From assembly GCA_000980705.1 (NCBI GenBank), contig LBCK01000007.1, positions 1 through 64,000 of the forward strand: a stretch of 64,000 nucleotides of DNA, read 5' to 3'. Positions 36,061-43,375 of this stretch are shown here, piece by piece. This DNA is from Ruminococcus sp. UNK.MGS-30. GTDB taxonomy: Bacteria; Bacillota; Clostridia; Oscillospirales; Ruminococcaceae. The first letter of the stretch is position 1. Each line of letters starts with the position of its first letter. The notes beneath the pieces are model-generated. The model ran no database searches, had not been told where the DNA came from, and saw only the letters and a list, made by a program, of their open reading frames with translations. The translations under genes were made by a program, and so were the position numbers.

Positions 36061-37265
36061 GTATAGATCTGGAAAGATTCCCGTGGAGCGATTCGGCCAA
36101 CAGAATGCTGACATATGTAACTAAAGGCTGGTATGATAAATCCTATGTCGGAAAATGGATATACGAAGTTATGGGCAGAGAGCTTGATCTGGCCACTGTG
36201 CATATTGAAGAACTTCCATACCAGATGTTTATCGATACAGCTACATGGGGACTTAAATATCATGAGATCAAGTATGGACTGCCCGTAAGAGAAGACCTGT
36301 CATATGAAGAAAGACGACGGTTGCTCCGTGAAAAGAAAAACACAAAAGCACCAATGACCCCATGGCGAATGGAACAGATTTTAAAAGGCGTGACGGATTA
36401 TGATGTCCAGGTTCATGATTGTAATGAGCCGGGACATTATTTTTCTCACCCTAACATATTCAGCGTTCAATTGGAAGGTGAAACAGAGGTAGAACTAGGA
36501 GAAGTTAAGAGTAAAGTCGATAAGCTGAAGCAATCACACACAGTATATCTTCTTTCTGTTATCCTCATGCTTATTGAATGCACAGAGAGCTTTGAACAGA
36601 GAGTGACGTATCATTCAGATTTTTCATGGTGGAAGTATTCTCTTGATGGTTCCTTCGCTCTTGACGGCAGTATCAATCTGAATCATTGGTATCCGACAGA
36701 ATTTCGCCCAGTCTATCCATTCGATACAGTCTTAACTGAGAATTTTATAGCAGATCGAATTTTTCACCGGATTCCAGATGTATATCATGAAAATATATTT
36801 AAGCCTTCCTTTTTCGTACGAAGTGATTTTGTATGGTGGGAAGGTTTTCTTGATGGAAACTTTTCACTGGACGGAACGAGAAAGCTCAATTCTTGGTATC
36901 CGATGGAAACTTTTATCGGGCATAGGCTGTTTATCGGCAATCAGGAGGCTTTTGAAACGAAACAGTGTATTTCATTGCCTGATATGATTAATGCTGAGAA
37001 AGCTGATTTTAGAGGCACACAGAGGGTAATTATGGGCTGGCGTGATGGTAATAAGATCCTGGACGGCAACTGTTTGCTAGACGGGACTTTATTGCTTGAT
37101 GCAGGAGAGCCGCCATATCTGCAGACAGTTCGGATTCGTGCGCCTGTTAAACACGAAGAAGAAGTAGAGGTCACAATGGTTATTCCTTCACGGGCCGCAA
37201 GACTGGATGGAACGTGTAGGCTAGATGGAAGCGTAAAACTAAATTCAGGAAGGGAGGTCCTTTAA
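36057..37265 (+). CDS. xkdU: XkdU-like (DUF2313) wedge protein with LDG repeats
   Basis: The N-terminal ~190 residues are DUF2313-like (FPWSDSANRMLTYVTKGWY, LSYEERRRLLREKKNTKAP). The remaining ~210 residues carry repeated LDGxxxLDGxxxLN blocks (about 194-208, 262-275, 330-344, 380-394) with Trp pairs, probably a beta-solenoid or carbohydrate-binding extension. The family is usually about 200 residues, so this C-terminal addition is notable. Encoded ahead of the tail-tip genes. Confidence 0.7.
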   Translation: MSIDLERFPWSDSANRMLTYVTKGWYDKSYVGKWIYEVMGRELDLATVHIEELPYQMFIDTATWGLKYHEIKYGLPVREDLSYEERRRLLREKKNTKAPMTPWRMEQILKGVTDYDVQVHDCNEPGHYFSHPNIFSVQLEGETEVELGEVKSKVDKLKQSHTVYLLSVILMLIECTESFEQRVTYHSDFSWWKYSLDGSFALDGSINLNHWYPTEFRPVYPFDTVLTENFIADRIFHRIPDVYHENIFKPSFFVRSDFVWWEGFLDGNFSLDGTRKLNSWYPMETFIGHRLFIGNQEAFETKQCISLPDMINAEKADFRGTQRVIMGWRDGNKILDGNCLLDGTLLLDAGEPPYLQTVRIRAPVKHEEEVEVTMVIPSRAARLDGTCRLDGSVKLNSGREVL

Positions 37266-37646
37266 ATGGCAGGGACTACAGTTACAACACTGGCTAAGAA
37301 AAAAATGGTAAAAGCAAGAGCGGGGATTTCATCGCTCCCAAAGATTGTAGGCATGGCTTTTGGCGATGGAGGTGTAGATTCGGGCGGAACAGTAAAACCA
37401 CACAGTGCCGATCAGAACACCTTACATCATGAATTGCTTCGCAAGAATGTTGATGGTTATGAGGTTCTTTCTGATACAAAAATCAGATATCGCTGCACAC
37501 TGGCAGAAAATGAGCTGGCAAACACTTATATTTCTGAAGTTGGGTTATATGATGCAGATGGGGATATGGTGGCCATGAAAGCGTTTCTGAAGAAAGGAAA
37601 GGATGCAGACATGGAATGCGTGTTCGAGTGTGATGATACATTCTAA
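37266..37646 (+). CDS. Tail fibre/tip-associated protein (126 aa)
   Basis: Starts immediately after the wedge gene. Contains SSLPKIVGMAFGDGGVDSGG and LANTYISEVGLYDADGDMV, found in N-terminal tail-fibre attachment proteins (DUF3751-like) of other myophages. Probably adapts the fibre to the baseplate. A 72-base spaced direct repeat follows. Confidence 0.6.
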   Translation: MAGTTVTTLAKKKMVKARAGISSLPKIVGMAFGDGGVDSGGTVKPHSADQNTLHHELLRKNVDGYEVLSDTKIRYRCTLAENELANTYISEVGLYDADGDMVAMKAFLKKGKDADMECVFECDDTF

Positions 37647-37733
37647 CGTATTTCGATATTTTGTAACAAGTAATCGGATAATGATAGATAAATGTTATCA
37701 TAAGGAGGTAGAAAATGTCGTATTTCGATATTT
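37647..37733 (+). repeat. 15-nt direct repeat around the DGR target start
   Basis: The sequence CGTATTTCGATATTT occurs at 37647-37661, right after the previous stop, and again at 37719-37733, within codons 2-7 of the target gene. The spacing of 72 bases includes the ribosome site. It may mark a past recombination or insertion at the tip gene, but chance cannot be excluded. Confidence 0.6.
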
Positions 37734-39391
37734 CTGGAGCTGTTTTCAACAATCAGCTCCGCGAATTAGAAACTTCTGATCCTGCTCATGCAGATGTGTT
37801 TAACGCTGTCTTTCGACAGTTGATAAATAATGACGTGGCACTTATGGAAGCTGCCAGTATGTTTGCGGGAGAAAAAAACAAACAGGCTGAATTCATTCTT
37901 AATCTCAAGAGAACTGGGAAAAAATATGGGGTTCATCATAGTGCATTTGATGTATCGCCATTGTCGGCGGGCACACGTACTCTCGATGCTGTAGGCATGG
38001 TAGCACAGCCTTCTACGAACACAGTAAGAGGAAGAAATGATTTTGAAGGCGAATCTGTTTTTTATGGATTGGAAGTTAATGGTCATGTAGATGATGCCGG
38101 AGAATTCATTGTGGAATATATTAAGGGAATCGACAATGAGTTCTCCAGGACAGAAAGAGATACATGGATGCTGTATCTGACTCAGTGGATTAACATAACC
38201 ATTGATGCAAATGGAGAAAGCCTCGTTATCTCAGATGAACATCATGCAGGCTTCTTTCCGGAGGGAGCAGCAATCCGTACAGATCAGACTGTCAGACCGT
38301 TCGTTGCACAGGCTAAATATATGGCCGGAAATGGTTCTGATGGAAAGGCTGCATCTATTAGCGGAGTAAACGCCGCGCATGATCAGTCTCACAATGGAAT
38401 GATTACACGATTTAAAGCCAAAGGAACACAGTATTGTGGAACAACTGCACAGGATAAAAACCATATGGATAACCTGTTTGAGGTTGCATTCGCAACACGA
38501 AATTCACAGTCAATCATGTCTGGCTGCACAAGCTATTACAACAGGTTCTATGCGACTGTTGTTGAAAATGATGTGGAACGTATCATTATCAGTAAAAGTG
38601 ATGCAAACTATTTGGTGGTCGGAAGTACGGTATCCATTGGAAATGCCACAGCTTTAAGTGGCAACAATCCGACGGATGATAGAAGTAATGCAGGACTTCA
38701 TGCAAAAGCAAATCGTGTCATCATTACGAAAATTGAAGATTATGACAGCAATAATTCGGCAGTTTATGTAGATAATGGAGGAACTAAATTTTCTACCGGT
38801 TCTACAATGGTAGGCTCTACAGAAGTAAAGACCACTATCGTTACAATGCCATGGCACACAGGTGCATGCGATAATGTCCTTGGTTCTTGCGGTTCTCCGA
38901 ACAGCAATACATCTGGAAAAGACCCATACATTCTGTTTGGTGTAGAAATGTTCCTGGGATTTTACGAAGTTATCAGCAATGTAATTCTTAAGATATCTAA
39001 TCATGTAATGACGGCTTGCATTTGTTATGACTGCACAAAGTTAGCGACAAGTGTGACCTCGGATTATGTTGAGTGTGGATATAGCATTGCAGATACGCAG
39101 GCAAGTTGGAAATACATCAGTGAACTTGGCTATGATCCAGAGAACCCATCTGTAAGACATGGAACGAAAGTGGCAGCATCATCCAGTACCGGATATGCAG
39201 ATGGACAGTACACCAACAAGCTTGATCAGACTTCTGACGGGTTAAGAGAGTGGCTTTCCGGCGGCGGCCTGGGCAACGGGTCTTTCGCGGGCCGGTGGTA
39301 TGCGGTCCTGGTCCACGGGCTCGGTAACAGCTGGTGGGTCTATGCCGCGCGTCTTTCTGCTTCTGGACGCTGTGCGAAAGCAGCAGCGTAG
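37715..39391 (+). CDS. DGR target protein: variable tail-tip / receptor-binding protein
   Basis: A 558-residue protein behind AAGGAGG. The N-terminal ~60 residues are a probable trimerisation/attachment helix, followed by an all-beta body. The C-terminal ~50 residues (WLSGG...AGRWYA...GNSWW.YAAR) fit a C-type-lectin-like variable domain. Variable residues are 518, 520, 524, 531, 533, 534, 542 and 547; conserved Trp, Gly and Tyr residues frame them. Those sites are Asn (seven) or Ile (547) in the template and read Gly, Gly, Phe, Val, Val, His, Val and Leu here. It should bind a host surface ligand and be diversified by the retroelement. Confidence 0.85.
   Translation: MSYFDISGAVFNNQLRELETSDPAHADVFNAVFRQLINNDVALMEAASMFAGEKNKQAEFILNLKRTGKKYGVHHSAFDVSPLSAGTRTLDAVGMVAQPSTNTVRGRNDFEGESVFYGLEVNGHVDDAGEFIVEYIKGIDNEFSRTERDTWMLYLTQWINITIDANGESLVISDEHHAGFFPEGAAIRTDQTVRPFVAQAKYMAGNGSDGKAASISGVNAAHDQSHNGMITRFKAKGTQYCGTTAQDKNHMDNLFEVAFATRNSQSIMSGCTSYYNRFYATVVENDVERIIISKSDANYLVVGSTVSIGNATALSGNNPTDDRSNAGLHAKANRVIITKIEDYDSNNSAVYVDNGGTKFSTGSTMVGSTEVKTTIVTMPWHTGACDNVLGSCGSPNSNTSGKDPYILFGVEMFLGFYEVISNVILKISNHVMTACICYDCTKLATSVTSDYVECGYSIADTQASWKYISELGYDPENPSVRHGTKVAASSSTGYADGQYTNKLDQTSDGLREWLSGGGLGNGSFAGRWYAVLVHGLGNSWWVYAARLSASGRCAKAAA
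39249..39359 (+). repeat. Variable repeat (VR) of the diversity-generating retroelement
   Basis: Aligned base for base with the template at 39488-39598 over 111 positions. There are 15 differences, each at a template adenine (to G, T or C), and none at the 87 other positions. It encodes residues 512-548 of the target. The last two differences lie six bases from the 3' boundary, after a GCCGCGCG tract, and may be fixed differences in the initiation site rather than mutagenesis. Confidence 0.95.
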
Positions 39392-39399
39392 GGGGTGAA

Positions 39400-39450
39400 T
39401 TGCCGAATGGCAAGAGGGGAACTCCCCTTTTATTTCCCGGCGTAGCCGGG
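39400..39450 (+). repeat. Three consecutive hairpins after the VR
   Basis: TTGCC-GAAT-GGCAA (39400-39413), AAGAGGGG-AACT-CCCCTTTT (39412-39431, one G-T pair) and CCCGGC-GTA-GCCGGG (39436-39450). GC-rich hairpins downstream of the variable repeat assist retrohoming in the BPP-1 element. The second, with its T run, could also terminate the target transcript. Confidence 0.7.
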
Positions 39451-39487
39451 GCGTTTTAAAATCATACGGACTCACGCTACGTTTGGC

Positions 39488-39598
39488 AGTGGCTTTCCGG
39501 CGGCAACCTGAACAACGGGTCTAACGCGGGCCGGTGGTATGCGAACCTGAACAACGGGCTCGGTAACAGCTGGTGGAACTATGCCGCGCGAATTTCTG
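39488..39598 (+). repeat. Template repeat (TR) of the diversity-generating retroelement
   Basis: Invariant donor copy, not part of a gene, starting 128 bases after the VR end. It holds nine AAC codons in the target frame, a design that allows NNC-type diversity with no stop codons. It would be copied from a TR RNA with adenine-specific errors and transferred to the VR. Orientation is the same as the VR and RT. Confidence 0.95.
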
Positions 39599-39793
39599 TG
39601 AGAATTTTGATGTGTAGCGTGTTTCGCTGTCCTTTGAGACAGCCCTAAAATGGCGGGGGCGGAATGCCCGAAATTCAAGCACCAGCATCGGCGGTCAGGA
39701 AACTGACTGCTGACCCTGTGGCGGAAGTGGACACAGGTGGGGGTTAGTAGTAAAACCGAAAGCTCTTGAACACAGAAAGAAAGAGGACTGGTA
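39599..39793 (+). ncRNA. DGR spacer region of TR RNA (putative structured RNA)
   Basis: No open reading frame with a ribosome site fills these 195 bases. In known elements the TR RNA continues into a spacer that recruits the RT and primes cDNA synthesis. Local hairpins are visible (GGTCAG...CTGACC near 39694-39715). The RT ribosome site (AAGAGGACTGGTA) ends the stretch. RNA boundaries are inferred. Confidence 0.5.
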
Positions 39794-41149
39794 ATGAAGA
39801 CATATTGCCGAAGAATGGATATTTCTGGCGAAAATTTCATCAGGAAATACATAGCTGCATTTATATATGACAAGCTAGAAAATGGTAATATGCCGAGTAT
39901 TTTTGCTTACTATGGAAGCATAAGTAAAAATGAGGCTAGAAGGCGGTTGGAGAATTCACCGGAATTTGTAGCATCTGTGATCGATCAGATTGCGTATGAA
40001 ATGTCGTGGCATTTGAAGACCAGAACTGTAAGGGAACATATCTATATGGTAGTTCCGGAAGAGAAACTTGTGAAAAATGTTGATATAGTAGATGGAATGA
40101 GCGGAAAAATTAGAACGCTAGGACTTGAAAAGATGATCATGCAGCTATATGAGGTGTTGGCCAAGGAAGCGGCAGATGAGTTGTGGACGGCAAAAGTCGG
40201 ACTTTTTCAAGTTGCATCAATACCTGGAAGAGGACAAGCTTACGGCAAAAAATACATCGAACGATGGATGTCGCGTGATCCGGAAGGAACCAAATATTGC
40301 GTTCAGTCAGATATTAAAAAATGCTATCCCTCTATGTCACATGATAAAATATTAGAATTTCTTCGAAGAGATTTAGGAAAGTCAGATATGTTGTTGTACT
40401 TGTTTGAGACTTTGATTGGATTGTATTCTGAAGCAAAGGTGCAGAACAAAGAGAAAGATTGCAAACATGGGATTTTTATAGGCTCTCCGGTGTCGAAAGA
40501 TCTGTGCAATTATTATCTATCTTATTTGTACCATTATTGCACAAATGAACTTTATGAAATGAAGACCAGACGAGGGAAGACAACAAGAAAAAGATTGATT
40601 TATCATATCATGATTCAGATGGATGATATCATTCTTTTTGGTTCTAATAAGAAAGATCTTCATAAGGCAATGCTGCTTGTTATTGAATTCGTAAAATCTA
40701 CACTCTGTCTAAAGATCAAAGATTCCTGGTCGTTATTTCGTACAGGTTATGTTGACAGAAACGGAAAACAAAAAGGAAGGGATTTAGACTATATGGGGCT
40801 TGTGTTCCATGGACAGAATTTAATCAAAAGATGTTATTCCGGAAAAACAGTGACAATACGGAATGTGTCAACAAGGATAAGAGCATCAATATTCCTAAAG
40901 GCTCGCAGGAAAATTCATAGATTTGCGAAAAAAATAAAGAACAAAAAGATTATAGGTAGTAAATTCGCCATGAGTACCATAGCATATAACGGTTGGTTTG
41001 TAACAACAGACTCCTTTCTTGTGAGGGTTGCAGAATGTTGGGATCAACTTATTTCGATGGCTAAAAATATAATCAGCCGTTATGCGAAACAGAAAAGCTA
41101 TGCTATGGAAAAATATTATAAGAAGTGGAGGAAATTGAATTATGCATAA
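39794..41149 (+). CDS. DGR reverse transcriptase
   Basis: A 451-residue reverse transcriptase. Motif A is SDIKKCYPSM (172-181, Asp173), motif 4 reads GIFIGSPVSKD (226-236) and the catalytic YxDD-type box is QMDDIILFG (275-283), with QDxx-type dimetal Asp pair present. Positioned directly after VR and TR, it should make mutagenic cDNA from TR RNA. The common DGR motif GLPxGNLTSQ is not matched exactly, so it may belong to a divergent clade. No Avd-like four-helix gene is seen beside it. Confidence 0.85.
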   Translation: MKTYCRRMDISGENFIRKYIAAFIYDKLENGNMPSIFAYYGSISKNEARRRLENSPEFVASVIDQIAYEMSWHLKTRTVREHIYMVVPEEKLVKNVDIVDGMSGKIRTLGLEKMIMQLYEVLAKEAADELWTAKVGLFQVASIPGRGQAYGKKYIERWMSRDPEGTKYCVQSDIKKCYPSMSHDKILEFLRRDLGKSDMLLYLFETLIGLYSEAKVQNKEKDCKHGIFIGSPVSKDLCNYYLSYLYHYCTNELYEMKTRRGKTTRKRLIYHIMIQMDDIILFGSNKKDLHKAMLLVIEFVKSTLCLKIKDSWSLFRTGYVDRNGKQKGRDLDYMGLVFHGQNLIKRCYSGKTVTIRNVSTRIRASIFLKARRKIHRFAKKIKNKKIIGSKFAMSTIAYNGWFVTTDSFLVRVAECWDQLISMAKNIISRYAKQKSYAMEKYYKKWRKLNYA

Positions 41150-41831
41150 AACGAATAGCCCGGAATCACAAGGAAACATTACATATGCTGTTCTTCCAGA
41201 TGGTTCCGCTGATGTATGGATTCGTAAGAACGAAGTCCAGCTTCCGGAAAAAGATGAAGGACCACAGGGTATGGAAGCTGATGAAATCTATTTTAAAGTA
41301 TCTGCAGGTGTTGTTCCTAAGGAAGAGATAGTTGCAGATCTTGATTTTTGGTTCGATCAGTTGAAAGACAAAGAAGAAGGCTGCAATGCTGATTATCTTT
41401 CTGTTGAAACATACCGAGCAGAAAAGAAAAAGGAGATTTCTCAGATCTGCCAGAGCACGGTTTTTGCAGGAACGGACATTGATATTTCGTCTGGAAAGGA
41501 ACACTTTAGCCTTAAAGATGAAGATCAGCTAAATCTCTTTGGAAAACAGGCTCAGCTGACCGCTGGCATCAAAAAACTGGAATACCACGAGGACGGAAAT
41601 CCTTGCCGTTATTATTCTGCCGAAGACATGCAGAAAATTATTAATGGTGCAATGGAGTTCAAAAGCTATCACACAACCTATGGAAATTCACTGAACATGT
41701 GGATCAAAGGCTGCTCCAAAACTTCGGAAATCGCCAAGATTGAATACGGAGCACCGATCCCGGAAGAATATCAGTCCGAAGTTTTAAAGGACTATCTGGC
41801 CGAAATGGCAGCCGACAAGGAGGTTAAATGA
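41142..41831 (+). CDS. Tail-associated hypothetical protein (229 aa)
   Basis: Overlaps the RT by eight bases. The N-terminus has VLPDGSADVWIRKNEVQLPE, a beta module, and the C-terminal half is helical (YYSAEDMQKIINGAMEFK). It resembles DUF4376-type proteins found after tail-fibre genes, in composition only. It is not an Avd candidate: it is too large and lacks the small basic four-helix look. Confidence 0.5.
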   Translation: MHKTNSPESQGNITYAVLPDGSADVWIRKNEVQLPEKDEGPQGMEADEIYFKVSAGVVPKEEIVADLDFWFDQLKDKEEGCNADYLSVETYRAEKKKEISQICQSTVFAGTDIDISSGKEHFSLKDEDQLNLFGKQAQLTAGIKKLEYHEDGNPCRYYSAEDMQKIINGAMEFKSYHTTYGNSLNMWIKGCSKTSEIAKIEYGAPIPEEYQSEVLKDYLAEMAADKEVK

Positions 41832-42253
41832 ATACTCTGAAAACCATAGGCAGAAACGCTGTGCTTTTCGCTATAGGAGGTACGATTTACTACATGATCG
41901 AACTGATATGGCGAGGGTACAGCTCGCTGCCTATGGTACTGGTTGGAGGGCTTTGCTTCTTGTTTTGTGGTTCGATAAATGAATTTCTAGGATGGGATAT
42001 GCTCATATGGAAACAGATGTTTATCTGTGCTGCCGGGATAACTGCAATTGAGTTCCTTTCCGGATACATTTTGAATATTGTATTGGGGCTTGGAATATGG
42101 GATTACAGCAATATGCCCTTTAATATAATTGGACAGATATGTCTTCCTTTTACTGTGGCATGGTATATCCTATCTCTATTAGCTATTGTATTGGATGATC
42201 ATCTGAGGTATTGGATATTTGGTGAAGAAAAACCAAGATACAAGTGGAGGTAA
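41828..42253 (+). CDS. Putative ABC-transporter type IV-like membrane protein
   Basis: A 141-residue protein with four hydrophobic segments (about 10-30, 35-52, 61-85, 104-126) and the family pattern YYMIELIWRGYSS, LEFLSGYILNI-like and WDYSNMPFNIIGQICLPFT. This PF06541-type protein is common beside lysis genes in Clostridial prophages. The name is historical; transport activity is unproven. Confidence 0.65.
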   Translation: MNTLKTIGRNAVLFAIGGTIYYMIELIWRGYSSLPMVLVGGLCFLFCGSINEFLGWDMLIWKQMFICAAGITAIEFLSGYILNIVLGLGIWDYSNMPFNIIGQICLPFTVAWYILSLLAIVLDDHLRYWIFGEEKPRYKWR

Positions 42254-42258
42254 CGACG

Positions 42259-42480
42259 ATGGATGAAAACCAGGTTTTAGAACTTGTGGAATTCTATGAA
42301 GATATGATTGAAAAGCAGGATGAAATCATAGTGAGGCAGAGCAGGTTCATCAAGAGCCTGGCAACCGAACTTTCTCATTTGCGAAATATGCTGAATGTAG
42401 AAGCGAGCGAAGATGAAAGACTTGACGCAGGGATTATTGAAGAGGTAAAGGAAGAGTATGTAAGCATGAGGGAACCGTAG
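42259..42480 (+). CDS. Coiled-coil hypothetical protein (73 aa)
   Basis: ATG 42259 follows GGAGGTAACGACG. The protein is helical (LVEFYEDMIEKQDEIIVRQS). Its stop lies within a terminator hairpin. Probably a small accessory lysis or tail protein, unassigned. Confidence 0.5.
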   Translation: MDENQVLELVEFYEDMIEKQDEIIVRQSRFIKSLATELSHLRNMLNVEASEDERLDAGIIEEVKEEYVSMREP

Positions 42481-42494
42481 AGGTTCCCTTTTTT
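42470..42494 (+). terminator. Terminator overlapping the preceding stop codon
   Basis: GGGAACC, loop GTAGA, GGTTCCC and six T. The gene's TAG stop is in the loop. Confidence 0.65.
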
Positions 42495-42508
42495 CATGGA
42501 GGTAAGGT

Positions 42509-42604
42509 ATGGTGCATGCGAGAGATAGACCTTTTAGGCGCAACACATTGGCATCTATTAATGGCGAAAGGAGGTTCTTATGCGAAAACTGGTGGATTGG
42601 TTAA
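42509..42604 (+). CDS. Candidate 31-residue peptide
   Basis: ATG with an excellent GGAGGTAAGGT site. The peptide is basic, beginning MVHARDRPFRRN. It overlaps the following 24-codon gene in another frame. It may be a translational leader rather than a functional peptide. Confidence 0.3.
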   Translation: MVHARDRPFRRNTLASINGERRFLCENWWIG

Positions 42605-42654
42605 TCGGAGGTAATCTGGATCGGCTCTTAAAAGCACTCGGAGGGGAAGAGTAA
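42580..42654 (+). CDS. Candidate 24-residue peptide
   Basis: ATG six bases after AAAGGAGG. The peptide MRKLVDWLIGGNLDRLLKAL continues with GGEE and stops at TAA, whose last base is the A of the next ATG (TAATG). Tight coupling argues for translation. An amphipathic helix could act on membranes, but there is no direct evidence. Confidence 0.4.
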   Translation: MRKLVDWLIGGNLDRLLKALGGEE

Positions 42655-42977
42655 TGCTCGAAACATTTTGTCTATCTGTGCTTGGCAGCGGAGGTGTTGC
42701 CGGCATTTTTTTTGCTCTGATTCGTCACTATATTGAGCGAAGGCTCATGGAAGTGGAGGCACGAGAGCAGGAACGCATTAAGTATAAAATTGAACAGAGA
42801 AAAGCGGATGAAGAAATTACACATGCTACGGGGCGCGTGCTCTTTTGGCTACATCATGCAATTGTAAAAGGAGAGCATAATGGCGAGCTCGAAGAAGCAT
42901 TTGAAAATCTTCAGCGTGCAGAAGCACACAAAAAAGAAATGGACAGAGAAGTTCTGGCCAAATACAGCATTGATTAG
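42654..42977 (+). CDS. Membrane-anchored helical protein (107 aa)
   Basis: One N-terminal hydrophobic segment (about 4-24, FCLSVLGSGGVAGIFFALIR) and a charged helical remainder (about 30-105). Located before the holin; it may be a second holin-like or antiholin protein. The role is inferred from position. Confidence 0.5.
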   Translation: MLETFCLSVLGSGGVAGIFFALIRHYIERRLMEVEAREQERIKYKIEQRKADEEITHATGRVLFWLHHAIVKGEHNGELEEAFENLQRAEAHKKEMDREVLAKYSID

Positions 42978-42989
42978 GAGGAATTACTT

Positions 42990-43349
42990 ATGGAATTACT
43001 TAACTTTTTAAAACAGATTCCGTTCCCGGTATTACTGGTTGCGGTGTTAATTTTGCTTGTAGTGACTTTGGTTATTGCGTTTCAGTATGCCAAGCATAAA
43101 GGATTGGAAGGTATCCGTGAACAGGTATACCAGCTGATCCTGAAAGCGGAACATATGTATAAAGAATCAGGAACGGGACAGCAGAAATTGAAATGGGTTG
43201 TTCAGCAGGCGAGAGGATTACTGCCAAAGTGGCTGCAGGTTATTATGTCGGAAGATGCGCTGCTTAAGATAATTGATGTGTGGTTTTGCGGCGTGAAAGA
43301 TCTTTTAGACGATGGAAAAATTAATGGTTCACAGAAGGAAGGGGCTTAA
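42990..43349 (+). CDS. Holin (LLH-type)
   Basis: A 119-residue protein with one strong N-terminal membrane segment (about 10-32, FPVLLVAVLILLVVTLVIAF) followed by a cytoplasmic helical part (KGLEGIREQVYQLILKAEHM). This matches the LLH holin family of Firmicute phages. It permeabilises the membrane so the endolysin can reach the wall. It is placed right before the endolysin gene, with AGGAGG upstream. Confidence 0.7.
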   Translation: MELLNFLKQIPFPVLLVAVLILLVVTLVIAFQYAKHKGLEGIREQVYQLILKAEHMYKESGTGQQKLKWVVQQARGLLPKWLQVIMSEDALLKIIDVWFCGVKDLLDDGKINGSQKEGA

Positions 43350-43364
43350 GCCCTTTCCTTTTTT
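43335..43364 (+). terminator. Terminator between holin and endolysin
   Basis: A long near-perfect palindrome (AAGGAAGGGGCT/TAAGCCCTTTCCTT) ending in TTTT and overlapping the holin stop. Read-through is needed for lysin expression, or the lysin has its own promoter within the stretch. Confidence 0.6.
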
Positions 43365-43375
43365 AGGGGGATATT

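Noticed and set aside
39488..39598. Template repeat as the end of a second protein gene
   Set aside because: The target-like frame through it has no start or ribosome site; it is a donor copy, not a gene.
39794..41149. RT as a group II intron or retron enzyme
   Set aside because: No intron ends, maturase domain or msr/msd structure is seen, while VR and TR with adenine-only differences lie directly upstream.
41142..41831. Gene after the RT as the Avd accessory protein
   Set aside because: At 229 residues with a beta-rich start it does not resemble the small basic four-helix Avd.
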